Assembly: GCF_900105325.1 (NCBI RefSeq)
Contig: NZ_FNSU01000003.1
Coordinates: forward strand, 3,857,501 to 3,921,500
Reading direction: 5' to 3'
Source of the DNA: Pseudomonas marginalis
GTDB lineage: Bacteria > Pseudomonadota > Gammaproteobacteria > Pseudomonadales > Pseudomonadaceae
Length of the DNA stretch: 64,000 bases
Position numbers and translations under genes: made by a program. Numbering within the stretch: the first letter of the stretch is position 1; each line of letters opens with the position of its first letter. Shown piece after piece: positions 43,759 through 54,358 of this stretch. The notes beneath the pieces are model-generated. The model was not told where the DNA came from. It made no database searches and saw only the letters and a program-made list of their open reading frames with translations.

Positions 43759-43854
43759 GCACTTGCCACAAAGAATCACCTCTCCTTGATCGCTCCCCAG
43801 CCCAGGCCTACTCTGTGTGCCTGCCCGCGCTGAGCCGCCCACAAGGAAGGCCCC

Positions 43855-45297
43855 ATGTTCGACCACCACGCCACACTCAAGCAGCACTTCAGTGCCCTGC
43901 GCACCACCGCCGAATTTTTCTCCCTGCGTTACGTGCGCGAGTCCGGCCAGTACCTGTCGGTGCGCAAGAACGTCGCCGAACCGCCGCACCTGAACCACGA
44001 CGAAGGCGCCATGCTCACCGTGCGTTTGAACGGTGTGGAAACCTACGCCGCGACCCACGATATTTCCCTGCCTGGCCTGCAAGCCGCCCTCGAGCGCGCC
44101 GAACAGCAAGCCCGCCTGATAAAACCTCACGCCCTGCTCGACCTGCGCGACCAACCGGTGTCCAGCGACGTCGCCGACTACCTGTCGCCGCACCTCGAGC
44201 ACGCCTTCCCGTCCTTGAGCGACTGCTACCAACTGCTCGGCGATGAGTCCTCGGCAGTGCCCCAGGACGAGCGCCTGGTGAACTGGGAAGTCAGCCTCGG
44301 CCTGACCCACGTCGAGCAGATCTACCTCAACAGTGCCGGCGCCGAACTGCGCCAGGCCCAGCGGTTTGTGTTCCCCGGCGTCAACGTCACCGCCTACGAC
44401 GGCAACGACAGCCAGTCGCGCACCCTCGGCGGCAGCAACTTCGGCCAGCAAGGCGGGTTTGACGTGATCAGCCGCTTCGGCCTGGTGGGCGCCGCGCCGC
44501 GCATTGCCGACGAAGCCCTGCAACTGCTGCTGGCGCCAAACACGCCCCAGGGCCCGCGCGACCTGCTGCTGATGCCCGACCAGATGATCCTGCAGATCCA
44601 CGAGTCCATCGGCCACCCACTGGAACTCGACCGCATCCTCGGCGACGAGCGCAATTACGCCGGCACCAGTTTTGTGAAGGCCAGCGACTTCGGCCAGCTG
44701 CAATACGGTTCCAAGCTGTTGAACGTGACGTTCGACCCGGACATTCCCGAGCAACTGGCCAGCTACGGCCATGACGACGACGGCACCGCCGCCAGCAAGC
44801 AATTCCTGATCCGCGAAGGGCTGCTGCTCAAGCCCCTGGGTGGGGCGTTGTCGCAGTTCCGCTCGGGCATGGGCGGCGTGGCCAACAGCCGCGCCAGCAG
44901 CTGGAACCGCCCGCCGATCGACCGCATGGCCAACCTGAATATCGAAGCCGGCGATAAGAACCTGGCGCAACTGATTGGCGGCATCGAAAGCGGCATCCTG
45001 ATGTCGACCAACCGTTCGTGGTCCATCGACGATGCACGCAACAAGTTCCAGTTCGGCTGCGAGTGGGGCCAGTTGATTGAAAACGGCGAGCTCAAGGGCG
45101 TGGTAAAGAACCCCAACTACCGGGCGATTTCCGCGCAGTTCTGGCGCAACCTCAGCGCCGTGGGCGACGCCAGCACCTTCAAGGTGCTGGGCACGCCGAA
45201 CTGCGGCAAGGGCGAGCCCAACCAGGTGATCCGCGTCGGCCATGCGTCGCCGGCCTGTGTGTTCAGCAACGTTGACGTATTTGGAGGAGATGCCTGA
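43855..45297 (+). CDS. TldD-type metalloprotease subunit (second copy type)
   Basis: The 480-residue protein is of the TldD/PmbA family. The zinc site His-Glu-x-x-x-His is present in IHESIGHPLELDR (about residue 245), so this is the catalytic partner. The C-terminal half has GMGGVANSRASSW and IESGILMSTNRSWSID. TldD and TldE form a protease that trims peptide precursors. This pair is divergent from the housekeeping type and lies away from the usual locus. It overlaps the next gene by one base. Confidence 0.85.
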   Translation: MFDHHATLKQHFSALRTTAEFFSLRYVRESGQYLSVRKNVAEPPHLNHDEGAMLTVRLNGVETYAATHDISLPGLQAALERAEQQARLIKPHALLDLRDQPVSSDVADYLSPHLEHAFPSLSDCYQLLGDESSAVPQDERLVNWEVSLGLTHVEQIYLNSAGAELRQAQRFVFPGVNVTAYDGNDSQSRTLGGSNFGQQGGFDVISRFGLVGAAPRIADEALQLLLAPNTPQGPRDLLLMPDQMILQIHESIGHPLELDRILGDERNYAGTSFVKASDFGQLQYGSKLLNVTFDPDIPEQLASYGHDDDGTAASKQFLIREGLLLKPLGGALSQFRSGMGGVANSRASSWNRPPIDRMANLNIEAGDKNLAQLIGGIESGILMSTNRSWSIDDARNKFQFGCEWGQLIENGELKGVVKNPNYRAISAQFWRNLSAVGDASTFKVLGTPNCGKGEPNQVIRVGHASPACVFSNVDVFGGDA

Positions 45298-46613
45298 TGA
45301 ACACCTTCAAGGCATTGGTGCAGTGGCTCAAGCAGGCCATCACCGACAAGGAACAATTCCACCTGGGCTACGCGGCAGAATCGTCCGAGTTCGTGCGCTT
45401 CAACCACGCCAAGGTGCGTCAGGCCGGGCACGTGCAGCAGGCCAGCCTCAACCTCAAGCTGATCAGCGATGGCCGCCATGCCGACCTCGGCATCACCCTG
45501 GCCGGCGAGCCCGAGCTGGATCGCCAGCGCCTCGCCGACGGCCTGCGCCAATTGCGCGAAACCCTGCCGCTGCTGCCCCATGACCCGTACCTGCTGCTCA
45601 ACCACAACGCCTGGCAAAGCCACAACGAACAGGCCCGCCCCCTGCCCGACCTGGCCCAGGTACTGAAAGAAATCAGCCAGGCTGCCGATGGCCTCGACCT
45701 GGTCGGCTTCTATGCCGCCGGCCCGATCAGCCGGGGCTTCGCCAGTTCGGACGGTGCGTTTGGCTGGCATCAGGCCAATAGCTTCAACTTCGATTTCAGC
45801 CTGTTCCACGCCAATGGCGAGGCGGTAAAAGCCAGCTACGCCGGCGACGCCTGGGACAGCGCCGAGTTCGCCCGGCGCTTCCAACTGGCGCGTGAACAGC
45901 TGGAATTCCTCGGCCGCCCGCTGCACCCGTTGGCGCCCGGACAATACCGCGCCTACCTCGCGCCGGCGGCGCTGGAAGAAATCATCAGCATCATCACCTG
46001 GGGTGGTTTTTCCGCCCAGGCCATCGCCAGCAAAGGCAGCTCATTGCAACGGCTGTATGCCGGCGAGCAGTCCTTGAGCCCGCTGGTGACGGTGAAAGAA
46101 CACATCACCGACTCCCTGAGCCAGGCGTTCTCCAGCGAAGGCTACCCGCGCAGTGACGTCACGCTGATCAATGCCGGCCAGGCCGACGGCCAACTGGTGA
46201 ACTCGCGCAGCGCCGCCGAATATGGCCTCAGCGCCAACGGCGCCAGCGGCGACGAATCCCCCAGCGCCTTGCAGATCGCGGCAGGCAACCTGGCCCAGGC
46301 CGAGATCCTCAAGCAACTGGGCACCGGGCTCTACATCAGCAACCTGTGGTACCTGAACTACTCCGACCTGCCCGCCGCACGCCTGACCGGCATGACGCGC
46401 TTCGCCACGTTCTGGGTGGAAGACGGCGAGATCAAGGCGCCGGTCAGCACCATGCGTTTTGATGACAGCGTCTACCAGTTGCTCGGTTCGCAACTGGAAG
46501 CGCTGACCGCCGAGCGGGAACTGCTGCTGTCGGCCAGCACTTATAGCCAGCGCAATACCGCGTCCAACCTGTTGCCGGGTGCCCTGATTAAACGCCTGAC
46601 CCTGACCCTGTAG
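45297..46613 (+). CDS. TldE/PmbA-type partner subunit
   Basis: The 438-residue product has the PmbA/TldE layout and lacks the His-Glu-x-x-x-His motif, as expected for the non-catalytic partner. Recognisable parts are LAPAALEEIISIITWGGFSAQ and TGLYISNLWYLNYSDLPAARLTG near the C-terminus. The start overlaps the TldD-like stop (TGATG). Together they likely form a heterodimer. No precursor peptide is obvious beside them, so the substrate is unknown. Confidence 0.83.
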   Translation: MNTFKALVQWLKQAITDKEQFHLGYAAESSEFVRFNHAKVRQAGHVQQASLNLKLISDGRHADLGITLAGEPELDRQRLADGLRQLRETLPLLPHDPYLLLNHNAWQSHNEQARPLPDLAQVLKEISQAADGLDLVGFYAAGPISRGFASSDGAFGWHQANSFNFDFSLFHANGEAVKASYAGDAWDSAEFARRFQLAREQLEFLGRPLHPLAPGQYRAYLAPAALEEIISIITWGGFSAQAIASKGSSLQRLYAGEQSLSPLVTVKEHITDSLSQAFSSEGYPRSDVTLINAGQADGQLVNSRSAAEYGLSANGASGDESPSALQIAAGNLAQAEILKQLGTGLYISNLWYLNYSDLPAARLTGMTRFATFWVEDGEIKAPVSTMRFDDSVYQLLGSQLEALTAERELLLSASTYSQRNTASNLLPGALIKRLTLTL

Positions 46614-46837
46614 ATACCCCCCCCTGTGGGAGCGGGCTTGCCCTCTCCCACCTTGTCCTGTGCTGATTTCAGACATCCCGGTTTCAGCCCTTCCTACCGT
46701 AAATTCTCTTCCTCCCAGTCTGCACGGGCAGCCTGTTGTCGCCTGCGAAAAACCTCGTTATAACGGTTAGTGGCACCCCGCCACCCCCACCCACGAGAGC
46801 ACGACCTTGCCCGGGAAGGGCAAGCTGGAGCGTTGAC
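46614..46837. other. Gap with a truncated REP and the promoter of the RhlA-like gene
   Basis: CTGTGGGAGCGGGCTTGCCC, then CTCTCCCAC, forms a degenerate REP at about 46624-46652. The remainder should contain the promoter of the next gene, preceded by the long C-rich stretch at 46771-46790. I see no gene in it. Confidence 0.5.
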
Positions 46838-47728
46838 ATGAACCATGGAAGTTTTGTCATAGAAAAGCTGTTCAAGCACTACAACGTTCATGTTGAGCAA
46901 CTGGGAAACGATTCGGAAAAGAACACCATTCTGATGGTCAATGGCGCACTGTCCACCACACGCTCATTCGCCCGTACCAGCAAATGCCTGGCCGAGCATT
47001 TCAATGTGTTGTTGTTTGACCTGCCCTTCTCGGGCTATTCCCGCGAACACAACACCGACCTCGACCTGGTGACCAAGGATGACGAGGTGCAAATCCTGCG
47101 CGCCCTGGTCGAACGCTTCCAGGTCAACCATCTGGTCTCGGCCTCCTGGGGCGGCATCTCCACGCTGCTGACCCTGGCGCACAACCCGCCGTCGATCGAA
47201 AGCTCGGTGGTGATGGCCCTGGCGCCCAACCTCAACCAGGCCATGCTCGACTATGTGGAGCGCGTGCGGGTGCTGATCGAGGCCGATGACAAATCCGCCG
47301 TCGGCCACCTGCTGAACGAGACCGTCGGCAAATACCTGTCGCCACGCCTCAAGCGCAACAACCATCGGCACCTGTCGAACATGGCCACCACCGAGTACCG
47401 CCAGGCGCGCTTTCATATCCACCAGGTGCTGGCATTGGGTGATGGCAACTACCTGCCGGCGCTGCGGCAGATCGAAACCCCGGTGCACTTTCTCAATGGT
47501 GCGCTGGACGAATACACCCCCGCCGCCGAGGCCCGACTGTTCAAACAGTACGTGGGCCACAGCAGCTTTGCGGTGGCCGAACACACTGGGCATTTACTCG
47601 ACCTGGAGTCCCGCGAGGCCGCTTTGGCGGTGCACCGGGCGTTGTTGGATTTCCTGGTGGGAGAGCACGCGAACTTGTCGGACTTAGACGAACCGCCAGT
47701 GGGAAAAGGAGCGACGAATGGCGCATAA
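46838..47728 (+). CDS. rhlA: RhlA-like 3-(3-hydroxyalkanoyloxy)alkanoate synthase
   Basis: This 296-residue alpha/beta-hydrolase-fold acyltransferase condenses two 3-hydroxyacyl-ACPs into the lipid moiety of rhamnolipids (HAA). It follows RhlA closely: CLAEHFNVLLFDLPFSG, TKDDEVQILRALVERF, HLVSASWGGISTLL with the nucleophile Ser in S-W-G-G, LNQAMLDYVERV and GHLLNETVGKYL. PhaG, the nearest relative, differs at most of these sites. No rhlB, rhlC or rhl regulators are seen, but an MFS exporter follows. The start at 46838 removes an unrelated Pro-rich extension. Confidence 0.85.
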   Translation: MNHGSFVIEKLFKHYNVHVEQLGNDSEKNTILMVNGALSTTRSFARTSKCLAEHFNVLLFDLPFSGYSREHNTDLDLVTKDDEVQILRALVERFQVNHLVSASWGGISTLLTLAHNPPSIESSVVMALAPNLNQAMLDYVERVRVLIEADDKSAVGHLLNETVGKYLSPRLKRNNHRHLSNMATTEYRQARFHIHQVLALGDGNYLPALRQIETPVHFLNGALDEYTPAAEARLFKQYVGHSSFAVAEHTGHLLDLESREAALAVHRALLDFLVGEHANLSDLDEPPVGKGATNGA

Positions 47729-47764
47729 TCGCCGACACATAGCCGGCTAACAAAAAGGTACCCC

Positions 47765-49192
47765 ATGCCAGATCGTGCCCCTCTCGATGCCAAGACCGCC
47801 CGCTGGCTCCCCTGGGTGGTCGCGATTGCCTTCTTCATGCAATCGCTGGATGGGACGATTCTCAACACGGCACTGCCGGCCATGGCCCGGGACCTGGCGG
47901 AAAACCCGCTGCGCATGCAAGGGGTGGTGATCGCCTACATGCTCACCGTCGCCTTGCTGATCCCGGCCTCGGGCTGGATCGCCGACCGCTTCGGCACCAA
48001 GAAGATTTTCTTCGGTGCGATCATGCTGTTCAGCATCGGCTCCTTGCTGTGCGCCCTGTCCAGCAGCCTGACCATGCTGGTGGGCGCGCGGGTCATCCAG
48101 GGCCTCGGCGGTGCGCTGATGCTGCCGGTCGGGCGGCTCGTGGTGCTACGCGCCTACCCCCGCTCCGAGCTGGTGCGGATCATGGGTTTCATTACTATCC
48201 CCGGCCTGCTCGGGCCCTTGCTCGGCCCGACCATGGGCGGCTGGATGGTGCAATACCTGACCTGGCACTGGATCTTCCTGATCAACCTGCCGGTGGGCAT
48301 GATCGGTTGCTACGCCGTGTGGAAATTCATCCCCGACCTGCGCGGCAGCGAGCGCACGCGCTTCGATGGCCTCGGTTTCCTGCTGTTCGGCGCGGCGATG
48401 GTGCTGATCACCATTGCCATGGAAGGTCTGGGCGAGCTGCATCTGCCCCACCTGCGGGTGATGCTGTTGCTGTTCGGCGGGTTGGCGTGCCTGGCGGCGT
48501 ACTGGCTGCGCGCCGGGCATATCGATAACCCGTTGTTTTCACCGGCGCTGTTCAAGACCCGCACGTTTGCGGTGGGCATCCTCGGCAACCTGTTCGCGCG
48601 CCTGGGCAGCGGTGCCTTGCCGTTCCTGGTGCCGTTGCTGCTGCAAGTGGCCCTGGGGTATTCGCCGTCCCAGGCCGGCATGAGCATGCTGCCCCTGGCG
48701 GCGGCGGCGATGTTCGCCAAGTCGGTGGCGCGCCCGTTGATCGAGCGCCTGGGTTATCGCGTGGTGCTGACCGGCAACACCCTGGCCCTGGGCATCATGC
48801 TGGCGAGCATGGGCCTGGTCAGCGAACAGACGCCCTACCCGCTGCTGCTGGCCATGCTGGCGGTGCTGGGGGCAATCAACTCGCTGCAATTTACCGCGAT
48901 GAACACCGTCACCCTCATCGACCTTGACGACGCCCAGGCCAGCAGCGGCAACAGCTTGCTGTCAGTGGTGGCGCAATTGTCCCTGAGCCTTGGGGTAGCA
49001 TGCGCCGGTGCGTTGCTTGGCGGCTTTACTGCCGAGTCCGGCAACGATGGCGTGGAAAGCGTGCTCGGCGCCTTCCAGCTGACCTTCCTCACCGTGGGCA
49101 TCATGGCGATGCTGGCGGCGGCGATCTTCCTGCAATTGTCGCCCAAAGACGGTAAACGGGCGGCCAGCCCGGAACAGCATATCGAGCATTAA
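47765..49192 (+). CDS. MFS exporter, DHA2 (14-helix) type
   Basis: This 475-residue drug/H+ antiporter-like protein has fourteen hydrophobic segments. The motifs are SLDGTILNTALPAMA, ADRFGTKKIF and RVIQGLGGALMLPVGRLV. It starts 36 bp after the RhlA-like gene in the same direction. In P. aeruginosa a similar transporter gene is linked to rhlC. Here, export of HAA is a reasonable hypothesis. The family also includes general multidrug pumps. Confidence 0.85.
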   Translation: MPDRAPLDAKTARWLPWVVAIAFFMQSLDGTILNTALPAMARDLAENPLRMQGVVIAYMLTVALLIPASGWIADRFGTKKIFFGAIMLFSIGSLLCALSSSLTMLVGARVIQGLGGALMLPVGRLVVLRAYPRSELVRIMGFITIPGLLGPLLGPTMGGWMVQYLTWHWIFLINLPVGMIGCYAVWKFIPDLRGSERTRFDGLGFLLFGAAMVLITIAMEGLGELHLPHLRVMLLLFGGLACLAAYWLRAGHIDNPLFSPALFKTRTFAVGILGNLFARLGSGALPFLVPLLLQVALGYSPSQAGMSMLPLAAAAMFAKSVARPLIERLGYRVVLTGNTLALGIMLASMGLVSEQTPYPLLLAMLAVLGAINSLQFTAMNTVTLIDLDDAQASSGNSLLSVVAQLSLSLGVACAGALLGGFTAESGNDGVESVLGAFQLTFLTVGIMAMLAAAIFLQLSPKDGKRAASPEQHIEH

Positions 49193-49274
49193 CCAGCGTC
49201 TCGTCTAGAACTTGCGGGGAAATTCCCACAGGGCTGGTACACTGCGCGACATTTTGTTTTGCAGAGCCAGTCCC

Positions 49275-50660
<1,386 letters not shown>

Positions 50661-50689
50661 CACGGTCTCCGACCTATATGGAGATCCAA

Positions 50690-50785
50690 TGTGGGAGGGC
50701 GCTTGCTGTGGTGAGCGGGCTTGCCCCGCGCTGGGCTGCGAAGCAGCCCCACTGAATCGGGGCGCAAGCCCCCTCCCCCAGTTTT
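50690..50785. repeat. Composite REP element after dbpA
   Basis: A GTGGGAGGGCGCTTG half-site (50690) and its partner CAAGCCCCCTCCCCCA (ending near 50780) surround a copy of the GTGAGCGGGCTTG family. The outer arms carry mismatches. It appears to be a second case of one REP family inserted into another. Confidence 0.65.
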
Positions 50786-50824
50786 GATTGCATTTCAGCC
50801 CCCTATTTTTGTGAGGACATTGCT

Positions 50825-52003
50825 GTGCGCTCGACCGAAGTTGTGATCATTGGCGCCGGCGCCGCAGGCTTGATGTGCGCACTGACCGCCGCCGGGCGTG
50901 GGCGCAAGGTGATGTTGCTCGACCATGCGAACAAGGCCGGCAAGAAGATCCTGATGTCAGGCGGCGGCCGCTGCAATTTCACCAATATGTACACCGAGCC
51001 GGCCAACTTCCTCTCGCACAACGCGCACTTCTGCAAGTCCGCCCTGGCCCGCTATACCCAGTGGGACTTTATCGGGCTGGTGGCCAAGCACGGTGTGCCC
51101 TACCACGAGAAGAAACTCGGCCAGCTGTTCTGCGATAACAAATCCAGTGACATCCTCGGCATGCTGCTGGACGAGTGCATCCAGACCGGCGTGAGCCTGC
51201 ACCTGGACACCTCGATTGAAGAAATCGCCAAGGTCGACAGCGGCTACCAGTTGCAGACCACCCTGGGTGAACTGCGCTGCGAATCCCTGGTGATCGCCAC
51301 CGGCGGCCTGTCGATCCCGACCCTGGGCGCCAGCGGTTTTGGCTATCAAGTCGCCAGGCAGTTCGGCCACGAACTGCTGCCGACCCGCGCCGGGCTGGTG
51401 CCGTTCACCATCACCGACCAGCTCAAGGACTTGTGTGGCGAGCTGTCCGGGACCTCGGTGGATTGCCTGGTCAGCTGCAACGGCCAGAGCTTTCGCGAGA
51501 ACCTCCTGTTTACCCATCGCGGCCTCAGCGGCCCGGCGATTCTGCAGATTTCCTCCTACTGGGAGTCCGGCGACACGCTGGAGATCAACCTGCTGCCCGA
51601 CCACGACGCCCACACCTGGCTGCAACAGCAGCAGGTGGAGCGCCCCAACAGCGAGCTGAAAACCCTGCTGGGTGAAATCTTCACCAAGAAGATGGCCAAC
51701 CTGCTGGCGGACACCTGGTTCGCGTCCAAGCCGATGAAGCAGTACACCCACGCTGAAGTGGCCGATATCGCGCAAAAACTCTCGAGCTGGCAACTGGTGC
51801 CGGCGGGCACCGAGGGCTACCGCACGGCCGAGGTGACCTTGGGCGGGGTGGATACGCGGGAAGTCTCGTCCAAGACCATGGAATCGCTGAAAAGCCCGGG
51901 CCTGTACTTTATTGGGGAAGTGCTGGATGTGACCGGGCATCTGGGCGGGTTTAACTTCCAGTGGGCCTGGGCCTCGGGTTACGCCGCAGCGCAGTACGCC
52001 TGA
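50825..52003 (+). CDS. HI0933/YhiN-type flavoprotein
   Basis: This 392-residue FAD-dependent protein has the N-terminal dinucleotide motif VVIIGAGAAGLMCALTAAGRG and the family signature KILMSGGGRCNFTN. The C-terminus ends GLYFIGEVLDVTGHLGGFNFQWAWASG, typical of HI0933 proteins. GTG is the start (GAGGAC upstream). The enzyme activity of the family is not well established. Some relatives act on tRNA or on quinone-type substrates. Confidence 0.85.
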   Translation: MRSTEVVIIGAGAAGLMCALTAAGRGRKVMLLDHANKAGKKILMSGGGRCNFTNMYTEPANFLSHNAHFCKSALARYTQWDFIGLVAKHGVPYHEKKLGQLFCDNKSSDILGMLLDECIQTGVSLHLDTSIEEIAKVDSGYQLQTTLGELRCESLVIATGGLSIPTLGASGFGYQVARQFGHELLPTRAGLVPFTITDQLKDLCGELSGTSVDCLVSCNGQSFRENLLFTHRGLSGPAILQISSYWESGDTLEINLLPDHDAHTWLQQQQVERPNSELKTLLGEIFTKKMANLLADTWFASKPMKQYTHAEVADIAQKLSSWQLVPAGTEGYRTAEVTLGGVDTREVSSKTMESLKSPGLYFIGEVLDVTGHLGGFNFQWAWASGYAAAQYA

Positions 52004-52005
52004 TG

Positions 52006-52040
52006 AATGTGGGAGGGGGCTGGCTCCCTTCCACATTTGA
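52006..52040. repeat. Degenerate REP hairpin after the flavoprotein gene
   Basis: AATGTGGGAGGGGGCTGGCT and CCCTTCCACATTT pair as an imperfect hairpin a few bases after the stop. It may end the upstream transcript. Confidence 0.55.
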
Positions 52041-52148
52041 TTTGCGGTATGCCTGGGAATAATGTGCTGCCAGATGTGATCACCACCCTTGCCGTGGCGT
52101 CACTGATGGCTCAATTTAGCGGCATCGTCCCGGAAGACTCCAGACTTC

Positions 52149-54332
52149 ATGTCATCGACCTCGTTCAAGCAGTCCATGCGGCGCCTGTGGGCGCTGGATA
52201 AATTCAGCTACAGCATCCGGGTGTTTATCGCCCTCACCGGCAGCATGGCGCTGTGCTGGTATCAGGATGAAATGGCCCTGCTGATCCCGCTGTTCCTGGG
52301 GATTATCGCCAGCGCCCTGGCCGAGACCGACGACAGCTGGCAAGGCCGCCTCAACGCCCTGGCGGTGACGCTGGTGTGTTTCAGCATTGCCGCGCTGTCG
52401 GTGGAGCTGCTGTTCCCCTACCCCTGGATTTTCGCCATCTCCCTGGCCCTGGCCACGTTCTGCCTGACCATGCTCGGCGCCTTGGGCGAACGCTATGGCG
52501 CGATTGCTTCGGCCACCTTGATCCTGTCGGTCTACACCATGATCGGCGTGGACCAGCGCGGCGGCGCCGTCAGTGATTTCTGGCACGAGCCGTTGCTGCT
52601 GGTGGCCGGCGCCGCCTGGTACGGCGCGTTATCGGTGCTGTGGCAGGCGCTGTTCTCCAACCAGCCGGTGCAGCAGAGCCTGGCGCGGTTGTTCCGCGAG
52701 CTGGGGCGTTACCTGAAGCTCAAATCATCGTTGTTCGAACCGATTCGCCAACTGGACGTGGAAGCCCGCCGCCTGGAACTGGCCCAGCAAAACGGCCGGG
52801 TGGTGGCGGCGCTGAATGCGGCGAAGGAAATCATCCTGCACCGTGTCGGCAATGGCCGGCCGGGGTCGAAGGTCAGTCGCTACCTCAAGCTGTACTTCCT
52901 GGCCCAGGACATCCACGAACGCGCCAGCTCGTCCCACTATCCTTACAACGCCCTGGCCGATGCGTTTTTCCACAGCGATGTACTGTTCCGCTGCCAACGC
53001 CTGCTGCGTCAGCAAGGCAAGGCCTGCCAGGCCCTGGCCGAGTCGATCCAGCTGCGCCAGCCGTTCATCTATGACGACAGCTTCGCCGAAGCCCTCAGCG
53101 ACCTGAATGCCTCCCTGGAACACCTGCGCATCCAGAGCAACCCGGCCTGGCGCGGCCTGCTGCGTTCCTTGCGCGCCCTGGCGGCCAACCTGTCCACCCT
53201 CGACCGCCTGCTCGGCGACGCCAGCAACCCCGACGCCCTGGCCGACGCCACCGACAGCAACCTGCTGGACCGCGCCCCGCGTAACCTGAAGGAAATGTGG
53301 ACGCGCCTGCGCACCCAGCTCACGCCGACATCGCTGCTGTTCCGCCATGCACTGCGCCTGTCCCTGGCGCTGACCGTCGGCTACGGCATGCTGCATGCGA
53401 TCCACGCCTCCCAGGGTTACTGGATCATCCTCACCACGCTGTTTGTTTGCCAACCGAACTATGGTGCCACGCGGCGCAAGCTCGGCCAGCGGATCATCGG
53501 CACAGCCATCGGCCTCACCGTGGCGTGGGCGCTGTTCGACCTGTTCCCGAGCCCGCTGGTGCAATCGATGTTCGCCATCGCCGCCGGCCTGGTGTTCTTT
53601 ATCAACCGCACCACCCGCTACACCCTGGCCACGGCGGCGATCACCCTGATGGTGCTGTTCTGCTTCAACCAGGTGGGCGATGGCTACGGACTGTTCCTGC
53701 CACGCCTGTTCGATACCCTGCTTGGCAGCCTGATCGCGGGCCTGGCGGTGTTCCTGTTCCTCCCGGACTGGCAAGGCCGGCGCCTGAACAAAGTGCTGGC
53801 CAACACCCTGACCTGCAACAGCATCTACCTGCGCCAGATCATGCAGCAATACGCCGCTGGCAAGAGCGACGACCTGGCCTACCGCCTGGCCCGGCGCAAT
53901 GCCCACAACGCCGATGCGGCGCTGTCCACCACCTTGGCCAATATGCTGATGGAGCCTGGGCATTTCCGTAAGGAAGCGGACGTGGGCTTTCGCTTCCTGG
54001 TGCTGTCGCACACCTTGCTCAGCTACCTGTCGGGGCTCGGGGCACACCGCGAAACCCAACTGCCGGCCGAGGTGCGCGCGCACTTGATCGATGGCGCCGG
54101 CAATAGCCTGGCGGCGAGCATTGACGAAATCGCCACCGGGCTGGCGAACAAGCAGCCGATTGCGATTCAGAGCGATGCCGAGGAGGCCTTGGCGGCGGAC
54201 CTGGAGCAGATGCCGGATGAGATTGATGAAGGGCAGAGGCTGGTGCAGACGCAGTTGGCATTGATATGCCGGCAATTGGGGCCGTTGCGCACCTTGGCGG
54301 CGCATTTGATCAAGGACACCAGCGCGGCTTAG
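52149..54332 (+). CDS. yccS: YccS/FUSC-type inner-membrane protein
   Basis: This 727-residue protein has two hydrophobic blocks of about six helices each (from residue 20 and from about 400). They are separated by a long cytoplasmic part with NGRVVAALNAAKEIILHR and SSHYPYNALADAF. The second block includes HAIHASQGYWIILTTLFVCQPNYGATRRK, a FUSC signature. This matches YccS/YhfK proteins, related to aromatic acid exporters. Substrate unknown. The ATG at 52149 gives MSSTSFKQSMRRLWALDKFSYSIR, the usual start. Confidence 0.85.
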   Translation: MSSTSFKQSMRRLWALDKFSYSIRVFIALTGSMALCWYQDEMALLIPLFLGIIASALAETDDSWQGRLNALAVTLVCFSIAALSVELLFPYPWIFAISLALATFCLTMLGALGERYGAIASATLILSVYTMIGVDQRGGAVSDFWHEPLLLVAGAAWYGALSVLWQALFSNQPVQQSLARLFRELGRYLKLKSSLFEPIRQLDVEARRLELAQQNGRVVAALNAAKEIILHRVGNGRPGSKVSRYLKLYFLAQDIHERASSSHYPYNALADAFFHSDVLFRCQRLLRQQGKACQALAESIQLRQPFIYDDSFAEALSDLNASLEHLRIQSNPAWRGLLRSLRALAANLSTLDRLLGDASNPDALADATDSNLLDRAPRNLKEMWTRLRTQLTPTSLLFRHALRLSLALTVGYGMLHAIHASQGYWIILTTLFVCQPNYGATRRKLGQRIIGTAIGLTVAWALFDLFPSPLVQSMFAIAAGLVFFINRTTRYTLATAAITLMVLFCFNQVGDGYGLFLPRLFDTLLGSLIAGLAVFLFLPDWQGRRLNKVLANTLTCNSIYLRQIMQQYAAGKSDDLAYRLARRNAHNADAALSTTLANMLMEPGHFRKEADVGFRFLVLSHTLLSYLSGLGAHRETQLPAEVRAHLIDGAGNSLAASIDEIATGLANKQPIAIQSDAEEALAADLEQMPDEIDEGQRLVQTQLALICRQLGPLRTLAAHLIKDTSAA

Positions 54333-54358
54333 GTCGCTATCGGGGGCCCGCACAGGCA

